DNA of 33,544 nucleotides from Pseudophaeomoniella oleicola (Eukaryota; Ascomycota; Eurotiomycetes; Phaeomoniellales; Phaeomoniellaceae): NCBI GenBank assembly GCA_003868215.1, contig QWDQ01000096.1:1-33544 (forward strand), given 5' to 3'. The notes beneath the pieces were generated by a model. It was not told the DNA's origin. It searched no databases and saw only the letters and a list, made by a program, of their open reading frames with translations. How positions within the stretch are numbered: the first letter of the stretch is position 1; every line of letters starts with the position of its first letter. The translations under genes and the position numbers were made by a program. Shown piece after piece: positions 8,827 through 20,356 of this stretch.

Positions 8827-11090
8827 CTACTTGAAAATCAGCTGCAAATTTCTGAGTATCATGTTTCTCGCCGCACATACCATTGGTTCGACCCATAGCG
8901 GTAGTTGCAACATGGGCTTGCTGTTCCATTCGATGGGTTTCTCGCTCACTGTCAAGTTGGCTGGAGACATCTTGACGGTCAATGTATCTCTTTTTGGCTC
9001 GTAGTCGCCTTAAAAATCTTGAAGCAATGTTGCAGTACCAAATATTATGTTGTATGCATCAAATCGGCCTCGTGTATTGCCAACGCCAATGCCAATGCCG
9101 CGCAAAAAAAGCAGAACGGTTAGACCACGTGGCGTGTGAACAAGGTTGAGTCAACTGCGAATATATGGATTGAAAGGTCGAAAGTAGTCGGTCCTCTCGA
9201 TAGAATGTGATTGATTAATGCAATGCCGTGTCGCAGCAATGCCGCAGTGAAGGAGTGGAAGGTCGAAAAGTTTTATCGTGCACGCGTTGTAAGGACTTGT
9301 ATGTAAGATCCTAGCTGAGAGAAAGAGAGAATGTCCGGATGGGGGTCAGCAAGAAGAGAAATCGACGGTCAGTTACCAAAAAAATCACCGTCTCGTATTC
9401 GCACGGTCGCAGCCAAAGGGTATACAAAAAAAAGGGCTGAAATGGGCTTACGCTGCTAAATAAGGAGAAGCCGTTGTGTTTCCACATAAGCCTTGAAATG
9501 CTCGTTTCGCTAACTTACGGGCAAATTGGCTTAGCCGAACCGATATGATGGTATTGGCAAATTAACGGGTTCAAACCGACCCCGGTGAGCCGGGTTCTCT
9601 AGCTCTTTCATGTCTAATTACTGTACCTAGGCATCCTTCTACTTAGTTGCCTACCTAGGTAATGTAGGTAGGTCGGTAGGTATCTACCTCAGGCAAGGAA
9701 GTACCAAATGTTCGACAGGTACAATTCACCTCATCTCACGTCGCTTGCTGATTGGGGATCCAGAACGAGTCTTGGCCATGCGTTGGCGTCGGCGTGGGCT
9801 TGGCTGGTTTGCGTGCTGCCTACTGGGTAAAGAAGACCCCTTGTACAGCATATGCGTATCAACTGTGCAGACCGACCATTAAGTAGGGAGATGGCGATGA
9901 AGACAAACATACTAGGCAGTGAAAAGGAGCAGGTGAACGTGTCCAGGGAACCTCGATGATCTGGTGAAACTATGTACCTGTAGCGCACGAGCTGTCCCAT
10001 ATTTTGTAGCACAGATCTAAAAAGTTTCAAGGGAGGCATGATTTCTGGTCAGTGTATCCCTCCGCCCCTAGCCCTCCTTGTGGCCCATCATCATCGCTAT
10101 CCAGCATAGAAGTACAGTAGACAAAGGCTGTCATACCAGGCTTGCCAGATTGATAGCGGTAGCCATGTTCTTTGCCAAGGATTTCTTTGCCATCGAATGG
10201 CGATGACGAGGCAAAGCCCCAGCCTCCATGGGACGCGCAAGATACTTTCTTTGATGGCTAATCAGGCAGTAAGATGAAAAGCTGGTGGCTGTACGGAGTA
10301 ACAGACGTCGAAGTCTTCTAAAATACGATTCTTTGATCCTACAGGATGGGTTCAGGTTCATCTATATACAGGAACAGGGTAATTGCTTTGCTTCTGTGTT
10401 GGAAGACGTTTCACCGTGTTTGTAGCCTCGACGTTTTGGTACTGTCGCACGGAGTAGGGGAAACCAGTCCTGGTTGCCGACACTTTGAGCATTGCATCTG
10501 CCGCTGCAGGTTTATGGTAGAAACTATTCGAAAGGCAAAGGAAGGCTGCCAGATAGATGTCACAAAAGATCCAAGAGTTTGATACATACCACCTCTTTAC
10601 TGAGGTGACAGGTAAAGATGCTCAAACATCGTCTTATTCTTATTACTGTATCATTCTTCAGGGGCGGAGAGGCGAAAGAGGAGAGAAAAAAAGGTGCCTA
10701 ATTGGTGTCAACCAGTCCGCCGTAAACTTACCTACTCTAGGTATATGTTATCTTTCGAATTGAACTAGATCATACCTAACCTGCCTTAGCATCTCCATCT
10801 TGCCCTCGCCCTTTGGCTGTTGCCCAATGATCCGCACTTGCCCTCCTTTCCCAGCGATTCTACCATTCTACATCAAATCCAAACCCACATCATCTTTAAA
10901 CTCACCTTCTATCCCCATCAACCCATCAACTTGTCGTCTTTGTCTCTTGTCATCTCCTACGACAACCACCAGCTCTACTCAATTTTCATCTTCTTCTTAC
11001 TTTGCAGTCGATCATATCGTCGAACTGCAGCTTCTCGCATCGACAAGAAAAGCTTTTCTGAACGTCTGTCAGTAAACATCTACTGTCACA
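8827..11090. other. Gene-poor 2.3-kb interval and actin promoter
   Basis: The longest stretch without a supported gene. Minus-strand open frames of 102 codons (9731-10039) and 76 codons (10131-10361) show no domain or family motif. A cluster of TACCTAGGTA/GTAGGTAGG inverted motifs lies at 9624-9690. The last 300 bases are strongly C- and T-rich on the + strand (from about 10795), as expected for the promoter and leader of a highly expressed gene such as actin. A CCCAATGA box sits near 10825. Confidence 0.55.
9624..9690. repeat. Short inverted-repeat cluster of TACCTAGG/GGTAGGTA
   Basis: TACCTAGG (9624), the palindrome TACCTAGGTA (9652-9661), TAGGTAGG (9665-9672), GGTAGGTA (9675-9682) and CTACCT are packed into under 70 bases. 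Bases 9650-9657 and 9665-9672 can pair as an 8-bp hairpin with a 7-base loop. The function is unknown; it might be a remnant of a small mobile element or a simple expansion. Confidence 0.7.
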
Positions 11091-12642
11091 ATGGAGGGTA
11101 AGCTTCCCCCGCCTCAGCGCCGACTAGTCTAGCTGTCCTCTCAGCGAGCACAATCATGACTGAATCAGCTGCTAATCTTTTTTCGCTCTACAGAAGAAGT
11201 CGCTGCCCTCGTCATTGACAATGGGTATGTCCTGTCCCAATTCTACACAATTGATATCTTCTTCACCGCCATCGCTTGACCCCACAATTACCCCCTGCAC
11301 GGTCGATGGACGCCTACAGTCACCACAGTCGAGATGCCAAATTACAGGCGCATAAGCTGATACTGGTATTTATAGTTCTGGAATGTGTAAGGCCGGTTTT
11401 GCCGGTGATGACGCTCCACGAGCTGTCTTCCGTAAGTCGCTTAAGTTCTGGCGTCTGCTGTTGCGCAGTAGAAATTCGATCAAAAGACTGATAGCTTCTA
11501 GCATCCATTGTCGGTCGTCCTCGTCACCATGGGTAAGCCAAGAATCTTTCGTACTACCATGAGCCTCTTAATTAATGCTATGTGTGTAGTATCATGATCG
11601 GTATGGGCCAGAAGGACTCCTACGTCGGTGATGAGGCTCAGTCAAAGCGTGGTATCCTTACTCTGAGATACCCAATTGAGCACGGTGTTGTCACCAACTG
11701 GGATGACATGGAAAAGATCTGGCATCACACTTTCTACAACGAGCTTCGTGTCGCACCGGAGGAACACCCAGTTCTCTTGACCGAAGCCCCTATCAATCCA
11801 AAGTCCAACCGTGAGAAGATGACCCAAATCGTCTTCGAGACTTTCAACGCTCCTGCTTTCTATGTCTCCATCCAAGCCGTGTTGTCGCTATACGCTTCCG
11901 GTCGTACCACTGGTATCGTGCTCGACTCCGGTGACGGTGTCACTCACGTTGTCCCTATCTACGAAGGTTTCGCTCTTCCTCACGCCATCTCCCGTGTCGA
12001 CATGGCTGGTCGCGACTTGACAGACTACCTCATGAAGATCTTGGCTGAGCGAGGTTACGCATTCTCCACCACTGCCGAGCGTGAAATCGTTCGTGATATC
12101 AAGGAGAAGCTTTGCTATGTCGCACTTGACTTCGAGCAGGAGATTCAGACTGCTTCTCAAAGCTCCAGCTTGGAGAAGTCATACGAACTTCCTGATGGTC
12201 AGGTCATCACAATTGGCAACGAGCGTTTCCGTGCTCCGGAAGCTCTTTTCCAACCATCCGTTTTGGGTCTTGAATCTGGCGGTATCCACGTCACCACCTT
12301 CAACTCCATTACCAAGTGTGATATCGATGTCCGTAAGGATCTTTATGGTAACATTGTCATGGTACGTTAATTCAGATACGAATTGATGGTTTGTTGCTAA
12401 TTCCGCTTCAGTCCGGTGGTACCACCATGTACCCAGGTATTGCCGACCGCATGCAAAAGGAAATCACTGCGCTTGCGCCATCCTCCATGAAGGTCAAGAT
12501 TATTGCTCCTCCCGAACGTAAATACTCTGTCTGGATCGGTGGTTCTATCCTCGCATCACTGTCCACCTTCCAACAGATGTGGATCTCGAAGCAAGAGTAC
12601 GATGAGAGTGGTCCTTCCATCGTCCATCGCAAGTGCTTCTAA
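11091..12642 (+). CDS. ACT1: Actin
   Basis: Conventional cytoplasmic actin, 375 residues, which is the canonical length. There are six exons: 11091-11097, 11194-11224, 11376-11431, 11502-11532, 11590-12361 and 12412-12642. The first exon is only 7 nt (ATGGAGG) and the next three are 31, 56 and 31 nt. Joined, they give [20 protein letters not shown], then [20 protein letters not shown], the phosphate-binding and DNase-loop region. The rest is near-invariant: [55 protein letters not shown] and the C terminus SIVHRKCF. All donors are GTAAG, GTATG or GTACG. It forms F-actin for endocytosis, polarity and cytokinesis. Intron clustering near the 5' end is typical for fungal actin genes. It is convergent with THR1. 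Confidence 0.99.
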
Positions 12643-13209
12643 AGTGCTTAACTCTTATCACCAATGACACCAATAAGGCTTGTTTCAGCTGAGGAGAAGC
12701 ATTTAGATTTGCAAAGTTTGATGCTGTTACAGAAATAACGAGAATGAAAAGCTATGAATAGAAGGGGTAGCGAAGGACAAGGTCGAGGGACAGCCGGGGA
12801 CCATGGACATATTATCTTCTTTTTGGTCAACTGGAGGGCGTGGAAGCAATATTGTCGTCCCTAGTATGGGCGATCCTCAGGTTTGTCCGGAGCGTTCTAT
12901 GTTACTCTAAACTTCTATGATAGCATACGAAAGAGAAAATCCAAATTTCCCAATCTTCGTTCTTCCACATACCCTGGTTCTTTTTTGTACCTCTTTCTTC
13001 GAGACTGAAAGGTTTGCGAAAGTACTTCTGAAGCCACTTTATTTTTCCTTTGAACGACATTACCGGAGCACAGGTGAAAGGTAGCTTGTTTTTACGGATA
13101 CCGTAGATCCATGGCAAGGCAGACGGAAACCTCACACCCCAGTGGATGGATACTACCTGGTATTGCTGAAATGCATTCCCTTTTATATATATTCCTAGGT
13201 CATCCCAGG
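12643..13209. other. Convergent intergenic region between actin and THR1
   Basis: 567 bases of 3' flanking sequence of both genes. A 106-codon minus-strand open frame (12902-13222) overlaps the THR1 3' end and has no recognisable motif, so I treat it as 3' UTR. Confidence 0.6.
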
Positions 13210-14620
13210 CTAGTCTCTCCATACCGTCGTGGCGCCATCTTCAGCCGGCTCCAAGACTTTCCACATACATTTGATACCACCCTCATTCTCGAAGATGCGC
13301 ATGGCGGCGTTCGCGATGTCCTCGAAATTGTGGGTCGCGAGCGCGAGGATGGTGGGGCCGGCGCCACTGAGGCAGATGCCGAGCAGACCCGGTTGCGTGT
13401 CCGGGGTCAGCGAGGTGAGGATGGTGGTGAGGCCGGGGATCAGGGTGGAGCGGTAGGGTTGGTGGATCTTGTCGCGCATCGCGCTGGAGATTAGGGCGGG
13501 GGAAGGGGGGGAGTCGGAGAGAGAGGATATTAAGAGGGCGAGGCGTTGGAGGTTGAAGACCTGTTGGATAACAAAAGGGGAGGGTCGGCTTGATTAGTGA
13601 CTGCAGGTAAGGAATTTTTGGGTTGTTTGGAGGTTTCAGAGGAGGGTGCTGATGGGTCTAGGGGGAAACTGGGGATTTGGGAGGGAATCTTGATTCTCGA
13701 TGATGATTTGACTTGATGGAGGAATTGGGAATCAATTGGGGATGCAGACTTACCATGTCTTTCCGCTCGTATTTATCTGGAAGGACCTTTCGGGCTTTTG
13801 CTGTGCTAACTTCAAAATCGGGAATGATGGTGACAGCCTTGATCTCCGGTGCCCATTTGAACCTTCTGAAATGTCCGATATCCATTGGTGGTTCTGGTGG
13901 TTTTAACCCTGTATCTACACCTCCTGCTGGTGCTGGGAGGACTTCGCTGAGAGGAATCTCTTTCCTGGCCAGATCTTCCGGGCTTAGCTCGTTGAGGTAT
14001 GTGCCAACAAAACCACCATAGAGTGCGGCAGCAACATTGTCAGGGTGTCTCTCGATCATCAGACAGTAGTCTAGAAGACGTGCTTTGGGTAGGTTGAGTT
14101 TTCCGACCTCGTTACCCAGCATCACACCGGCTACGACTGCTGCACCAGAAGAGCCGAGGCCTCTACCAAGCGGTATTGGGTTGATGATGTGGACATGAGT
14201 GTTTGGTGGGAACTGATGTTGACCGTGACATCGCAGGACGTAGAGAGCCGTCCTCGTGAGAAGGTTGTGGTCGGCATTCAATGAGATTTCTGGCGAGCCC
14301 TCACCTTCACCAGAATAGGTGATACGGCAATTGAGAGGATACGGCTTCTCTGGGGCAGGATCGTCCACAGAGACATGGAGTTCCAAATATATGCTAAGAG
14401 CTAAACCAATGACATCGAAGCCCGGCCCTACACTGCTGTGAGTCTCCTGGCGAAAGACACATACGAAATGGACAAGTTTATAGGTCCCATTGGAAGATCC
14501 GATAGTGGGAGCTTGAAGAATGACTCACCAATATTGGCAGACGAGCAAGGTACCTCTGTATCTCAATTAGATCATGGCTGACATTAACTCGAGAAGGAGA
14601 GTAATACTGATCACGAACAT
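13210..14620 (-). CDS. THR1: Homoserine kinase
   Basis: Phosphorylates L-homoserine with ATP in threonine synthesis; a cytosolic GHMP-family kinase. I reconstruct four exons: 14620-14608, 14555-14529, 14427-13754 and 13560-13210, giving 354 residues (yeast Thr1 is 357). The start is split over two tiny exons of 13 and 27 nt; joined to exon 3 they read MFVIKVPCSSANIGPGFDV, the expected N terminus. The GHMP ATP loop is PLGRGLGSSGAA (from residue 99), ERHPDNVAAALYGG follows, and the last exon has the C-terminal CLSGAGPTILAL. The first donor, GTATTA, is weak but gives an AAG codon across the junction and an in-frame start. The third intron is long (193 nt). The gene diverges from ADE5,7 across a 723-base region holding a TGACTCA element. 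Confidence 0.93.
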
Positions 14621-15343
14621 CCTGAAGACAGGAATCCCACTGCGCTGTTGTCAGCCCTAGGACGAAACACTGGCGTATGTCCCTTTGATATTCGAATGTG
14701 GGGATCCCACAGCCTGCCAGTTGCCAATCACGGAAATCTCCCAATTCTCTGTGGTTTAATTATATCGGAGAATCTGATAAAGGACTGAAGTCGAGTCTTC
14801 GATGATAAGTGTCAAGAATAGAATATATGTCGATGTTGTGTGAAGTGGTGCTACATGGGCAGCCTGTTTCCGAGTTCGGATCTGACTCAAAATATGGCCT
14901 GCCCGTCGTTGCCCTTGTTCCTACGCTATGGAGACAGTTTGTACCTGATGGGAAGACCAATGATCAATAACCAATGGCCCGCCGCAAAGAAAAATGCGTG
15001 TTCTCCAAACTCAAAATTTTTTGATCTCGAGAAATTCCAGTCCTGAGGCTTCAAGAGCCCACCGACGAGGATAAGGGATATAATATATTCTTAGTCAACA
15101 GTCTAGGCTTGTCATCACCCTCGTAGCATCTCTCGGTTCTTGATCTCTTTCCTCTAGAGTCCAGACATCTTCTTTCTTTCTTTCTTTTGATTCGGTCTAC
15201 TTCAGTATCGTATTGCGTCTCTTTTTCTTTTGAAGGAGGGGCAGAGACTTCATCCCCTCATTTATCATTATCGATAACACACAGCACAGCAAATGTTATA
15301 GAGTTGTCACACACCGCAGACGGTCGGCAATCCCTTCCACAAC
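14621..15343. promoter_or_regulatory. Shared divergent promoter of THR1 and ADE5,7
   Basis: 723 bases between the two start codons. It has a perfect TGACTCA (14883-14889), a TTAGTCA variant (15091-15097) and an A/T-rich TATAATATAT stretch near 15080 on the ADE5,7 side, followed by a C/T-rich leader. I see no gene here. Confidence 0.6.
14883..14889. promoter_or_regulatory. TGACTCA, Gcn4/CpcA-type (or Bas1-type) site
   Basis: Perfect palindromic general amino-acid control element, 263 bases from the THR1 start and 454 from the ADE5,7 start. The TGACTC core is also the yeast Bas1 target in purine genes. Confidence 0.5.
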
Positions 15344-17812
15344 ATGTCAGAGAGGTTACGTATTCTGGTGGTTGGTAACGGTGGTCGTGAACATGCTCTG
15401 GCATGGAAGCTGGCCCAGTCACCCCAGGTGGACATCGTTCATGTGGCACCTGGCAATGGTGGAACAGACGCTTCTGCCAGCGATCTCAATATAAGCAATG
15501 TCAACATTGCTGTTGATGACTTCACCGGCCTCGTGGCTCATGCAAAACAGCACGGGATCAACCTGGTGGTTCCTGGACCGGAAGCCCCTCTCGTAGCAGG
15601 CATTCAGGGCTATTTCCAAGCAGGTGGGGACATCTTGCCCGATACAATGGCATTACTACGCTGACCTCAGACAGTCGGAATTAGGTGCTTTGGGCCAAGT
15701 AAAGCTGCTGCACGCATGGAAGGGTCCAAAGCCTTTTCTAAGGACTTTATGCAGAGACATGTTATTCCCACGGCAGCATATCGTAGCTTCGACAGATACG
15801 AAGCGGCGAAGGACTACCTGGATTCTGTGAAGTACGACATTGTTATCAAAGCGGATGGGCTAGCAGCTGGGAAGGGTGTCATTATTCCAACATCAAAGGA
15901 AGAAGCGCACCAGGCCCTCAAGGAGATCATGGTTGATCGTCAGTTCGGCTCAGCTGGTGATGAGGTCGTCATCGAGGAATTCCTAGAGGGCGACGAACTT
16001 AGCATTCTGACGTTCACTGATGGGTATTCTGTCAAGTCCCTTCCCCCTGCACAAGACCACAAGAGAGCATTTGATGGAGACAAGGGACCCAATACCGGCG
16101 GCATGGGTTGTTATGCTCCAACACCCATCGCTTCGAAAGAGCTCATTGTGGAGATCGATCGAACCATTGTTCAACCTACTATTGATGGCATGAGACGAGA
16201 AGGAATGCCATTTGTTGGTATATTGTTCACAGGATTAATGATCACCAAGTCTGGCCCGAAAGTGCTCGAGTACAATGTGCGAGGTGGTGATCCAGAGACC
16301 CAGACTCTGCTTCCACTTCTTAGTGACGACACTGACCTGGCCACGGTTATGGTTGCATGTACGGAGCATTGGCTGGATGGCGTGAACATCAAAATTGAAC
16401 CAAAATTCTCAACGACAGTCGTTGCCTGCGCCGAGGGGTACCCAGGATCATATCCCAAGAATAGGGCTATCAAAGTCGAGAAACTACCTCAAGGCGTCAA
16501 GGTGTTCCATGCTGGCACCTCGTTGGTAGGGAAGTCGACTGTCACCACTGGCGGAAGGGTTATCGCCTCCACTGCTGATGCCGAAACCCTCGAGGCTGCT
16601 GTGGCATTAGCATACAAGGGAATGGGCTCGATACATTTTGATGGCATGCACTTCAGAAAAGATATCGCGCACCGAGCCTTTCGTGCCGCTAAGAATGCCG
16701 AGGCTATGCTTGACAAACCATCAGCACTTACATATGCAGCAGCAGGTGTCTCTATTGATGCAGGCAACAACCTGGTATCACGTATCAAGCCCGCTGTCAA
16801 AGCCACTCGTCGACCCGGTACAGAGGCAGACATTGGTGGCTTTGGTGGTGCTTTTAGTTTGCCTGAGGCAGGTTACAACAGCAAGTCACCCACCATCATT
16901 GGCGCCATTGATGGCGTCGGTACGAAACTAAAGGTTGCACATGCTATGGACAAGCATGACACCGTCGGCATCGACCTTGTTGCCATGAACGTCAACGACC
17001 TTGTGGTTCAAGGCGCGGAGCCTCTCTTTTTCCTCGATTGCTACAGTTGCAGTTCCCTCGATGTTGATACTGCTGCGAGTTTCGTCTCTGGTGTCGCTGA
17101 AGGCTGCAAATTGGCAAACTGTGCTCTGATTGGAGGAGAGACCGCAGAGATGCCGGGTCTCTTTGCTGGTTCCGAATATGATGGTGTAGGTGCCGCGATC
17201 GGTGCAATCGACACCCCGGCTGGCCGGACTATTCTCCCGGACAAGAAAAGCATGGTGGAAGGCGATATCCTATTAGGTTTGGCCTCTGATGGCCTCCACT
17301 CCAACGGTTTCTCTCTTGTGCGCAAGATAGTCGAACGGCAACGCCTTGCTTTTACCGATACTGCTCCATGGGAACCATCAACAAGTGTCGGCCTATCCCT
17401 TCTCACCCCCACGCGCATTTACGTTCGTTCCTTACTCGATGTCCTCAAGAAGGATCTTATCAAAGGGATGTCACACATTACAGGAGGTGGTCTCCTTGAG
17501 AATGTCCCTCGAATGCTGCCTGATCACCTATCTGCACAAATTGATGTCGCGACATGGGATAGGCCGGCAATCTTCAACTGGATGCAAGCTGCGGGCCAAG
17601 TCAAGTCTGAAGAGATGAGCCGAGCATTCAATAACGGTATCGGAATGGTACTCGCGGTTTCCGAATTTGCGAGCGGTGAGGTTAAAAAGATTTTGGAAGA
17701 TAATGATGAGAAGGTATACAAGATCGGCAAGCTTGTCAAGAGAACACATGGCGAAGGCTGTGATATTCAGTCGATAGGCCGATGGGACGAGGCAGCGACG
17801 AAATGGAAATGA
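15344..17812 (+). CDS. ADE5,7: Bifunctional GAR synthetase / AIR synthetase
   Basis: Fused enzyme for two steps of purine synthesis: phosphoribosylamine-glycine ligase (N-terminal, PurD-like) and phosphoribosylformylglycinamidine cyclo-ligase (C-terminal, PurM-like). Exons are 15344-15623 and 15675-17812; the 51-nt intron restores YFQAVGIRCFGPSKAAA. The product is 805 residues (yeast 802). PurD motifs: VVGNGGREHALAWKL near residue 10, KADGLAAGKGV, NTGGMGCYAPTP and YNVRGGDPETQ. PurM motifs: GAIDGVGTKLKVA from residue 503, GGETAEMPG at about 580, SDGLHSNGFSLVRK and HITGGGLLENVPRML. The motif normally RFGDPE reads RGGDPE here (Gly297). An AATAAA lies 16 bases after the stop (17828-17833). Confidence 0.97.
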
Positions 17813-19017
17813 TAGGGCGTTTGTGACAATAAACAAGTCTCGAGATGGCTGGTCATGGTTGGCATAAAGTTTCATCTATTCCATGAGATAATCTCATTGT
17901 TGTTATATGGACCATCGTACACTAGAAATAGATGGTCAGAGCAGCTCCTTTCTGAGATACCACGTTTCAATGCAAATGAGTTTTTCGCGTCTCTACTTCA
18001 CATTGCTCTCGCGTCAGTCATCTTCAGACAAGACTTTGCTAACCTACCAAACCCCGTCTGAATGACGGCCCAGGCTAAGGTAGCGAGGCTAAGCTGGAAT
18101 TGCTACAGGACCGGGGTAAAGGAGTAGTCTCCTCATTAGATTATGGTGGAGGCAGCTGCCAACAAAACGGTGCAAGGTTATAGTAAAGGCGACTGGTCTA
18201 CGTCAGGCGCCACTTAGCCGAAATGTGACCAATCGCCTCGTATCATGCGAGGGCGTCCTGTAACACACGGATATGCACCATCGCCAAACCCCAGATCTCA
18301 ACCAAAGTGTTGGAGCGAAGCGGGGTTCGATAGCCGTAACCCGGTTGGAAGGAAGAAAGTAAGCTTGTGCATAAGTCACGATTCTTCCGGAGAGGGTGGT
18401 CTGAAGACGAAGCAGACTCGATACAGTCCGTCATTCCACCTCCCATACCCTAGATTGGTTGAGCTTGTGGGTATATGGTATCTCCAGATGGAGGCATAGC
18501 GACGTTTGGCGCATTCGATCCTTGATCATCTATGCTCTTTCGTGGTAGCGTGTTTTAATCAATTCGACCAACGGCTCGACGGTTGGATTTGAAGCGAGCA
18601 TGACAAGGTCGATCACGTTCACGTCTTCAGTTCTCGGGTTTCATGCTACAATTAATGGATCCCCCATTTATCCATGCAGCTGCTAGCGCTCAGAAGTCCG
18701 GTGCCCTGACTTTTCATTCTAGATATGCTCTGTGCAATATCCCTGGTGGAGCATAGACTTCAATTCCTAGGCGATATCGAAGCAAAGCATCTCTACTACG
18801 CGGTTACTACAGCAGTTGGGAACTTGGTTCTACAACAGAGGAATCGACCTATTACGTCGTGCAACTACAGTTCACTTCTTCTAAAGTACAGACTCGGTTG
18901 CTTCTCTACATCAACATGTGACCCGCTTCGACGCTGCTTGCCAGGCCGAAATACCTTGAAGAGCCATTGAAAGGACAATGCAGTGCGTGGGCATTGCTGG
19001 AATTGATATCATGTGAA
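17813..19017. other. Intergenic between ADE5,7 and the seven-helix protein
   Basis: About 1.2 kb with no supported gene. Open frames (67-84 codons, both strands around 18243-18499 and 18725-18970) lack motifs. A stretch near 18325 contains GGGGTTCGATAGC, which resembles a tRNA B box, but no cloverleaf can be drawn around it. Confidence 0.5.
17828..17833 (+). terminator. AATAAA poly(A) signal after ADE5,7
   Basis: Exact AATAAA 16 bases beyond the stop codon; a plausible but unproven 3'-end signal. Confidence 0.35.
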
Positions 19018-19875
19018 ATGGGGTCTCCAACGGCCGTGAGATCGAATGAGCAATGGCGCGGTGAATGGACAGCCACAGCCTTGGTCTGCCTTCTCTGTAC
19101 AGGGATCTCCTTGAGCAACGCGCTGGAACTGATACTGCTAATTACCACGGCATTCAAACGCCGCAGCGGGTTATACTTTTGGAGTCTCCTGATCACGACG
19201 ATGTCTATCTTACCCTATAGCATTGGTTTCCTGATCGAATATTTTGATGAACATGTCCGTCTTTTGGGAGACATTCTGAACAACATCGGGTGGGCAGTCA
19301 TGATCACAGGGCAGAGCATCGTGCTATATTCGCGACTCGGAATCATCTACCACAACAGACGAATCCTTCGGATGGTCCTTGCTATGATCATCTTTGACGG
19401 AGTCGTGTTCTACCTCGCCACTACAATCATCCATTATGGTACCTATTCCCGATCGACATCATTCAAAGCCGGCGCTCACATCATTGAGAAGATCCAGATG
19501 ACGGCATATAGTATCCAAGAGTTCGTCATATCCGGCATATATGTCAGAGAAGTAATCAGATACAACAAGGTTGTCACCCAAGAACATGCAAGACGTACCA
19601 TTTGGGAACTGCTTGTCATCAATATCATCATTATCATCTTGGACATCGCTCTGTTGACATTGGAATACATGGATCTTACCGTCCTGGAACAGGCGTTCAA
19701 AGGGCTGGCTTACAGCTTTAAGCTGAAAATGGAGTTCGCTATTCTAGGAAAGTTGATTGGGATGGCCAAAGCAGGAGTCTCTTTGTCGAGGACCGCGCAA
19801 GATGCACCCTGGCAGGGGGCCTCGAATGCTGATAGCCGGTCAAAGTCGGATGTCACTTATACTTCGTTTGTGTAG
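19018..19875 (+). CDS. Fungal seven-helix integral membrane protein (DUF7703-like)
   Basis: A fungal-specific membrane protein of unknown function. I choose the ATG at 19018 (MGSPTAV, 285 residues); an in-frame ATG at 18967 would add 17 residues that show no family-like pattern. Seven hydrophobic segments can be seen: ALVCLLCTGISLSNALELIL, GLYFWSLLITTMSILPYSI, NIGWAVMITGQSIVLYSRL, MVLAMIIFDGVVFYLATTI, SIQEFVISGIYV, LLVINIIIIILDIALLTLEY and a last amphipathic one near FKLKMEFAILGKL. The loop wording KRRSGLYFWSLL and the RLGIIYHNRR pattern fit the uncharacterised family I know as DUF7703, related in shape to the Pth11-like fungal receptors but without their CFEM domain. The tail is polar and serine-rich. 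Expression and ligand are unknown. Confidence 0.65.
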   Translation: MGSPTAVRSNEQWRGEWTATALVCLLCTGISLSNALELILLITTAFKRRSGLYFWSLLITTMSILPYSIGFLIEYFDEHVRLLGDILNNIGWAVMITGQSIVLYSRLGIIYHNRRILRMVLAMIIFDGVVFYLATTIIHYGTYSRSTSFKAGAHIIEKIQMTAYSIQEFVISGIYVREVIRYNKVVTQEHARRTIWELLVINIIIIILDIALLTLEYMDLTVLEQAFKGLAYSFKLKMEFAILGKLIGMAKAGVSLSRTAQDAPWQGASNADSRSKSDVTYTSFV

Positions 19876-20356
19876 CCGGATACTGTTTCCATATGTACTC
19901 GTAAAATATAGCGGACGCATCTTTCTTGATGAGGCCAACGTGATGACCTGAAAAGCGTCCAGGAGATCTATCAGGAAAGGCGATGCTTGAGCGTACAGTA
20001 TTCTCGCGCGGCGAACGTATGATCCAAGACGAAGTCTTCCCTCATTACTGCTCACTTCGCATACAGTAACACTTAGCAGTCAACCCAATCCAAGATTACT
20101 ATCCTGCAGGTAAACGTAGATGCACACGAGACACATAAGGAACTTTGAGGGAATCAATATGTACTCACTTATTTTAGGTATGATATCCCACGCGGTCTAG
20201 AAGTCGCCGGTACATCAGTCCGGGATGTTGCAACTTTGCCGAAATCTTAAATCGATATGAGCGTACTCCATCTTACAACTTTTTTTTTTTGTTTCGAGTG
20301 TAGATGCGCCCCCTGGGACACCGCGCCGAGACAGCTGATGCTTCATAGGCGCTGGT
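19876..20356. other. Intergenic upstream of PET127
   Basis: 481 bases with no supported gene. A run of T (20280-20290) lies about 65 bases before the PET127 start. Confidence 0.5.

Noticed and set aside
14521-14527. TGACTCA in THR1 as a control element
   Set aside because: It coincides with the GTGAGTCA splice donor of the second intron, so it is explained by splicing.
18318-18345. tRNA B-box-like GGGGTTCGATAGC
   Set aside because: No acceptor stem, A box or anticodon arm can be placed around it on either strand.
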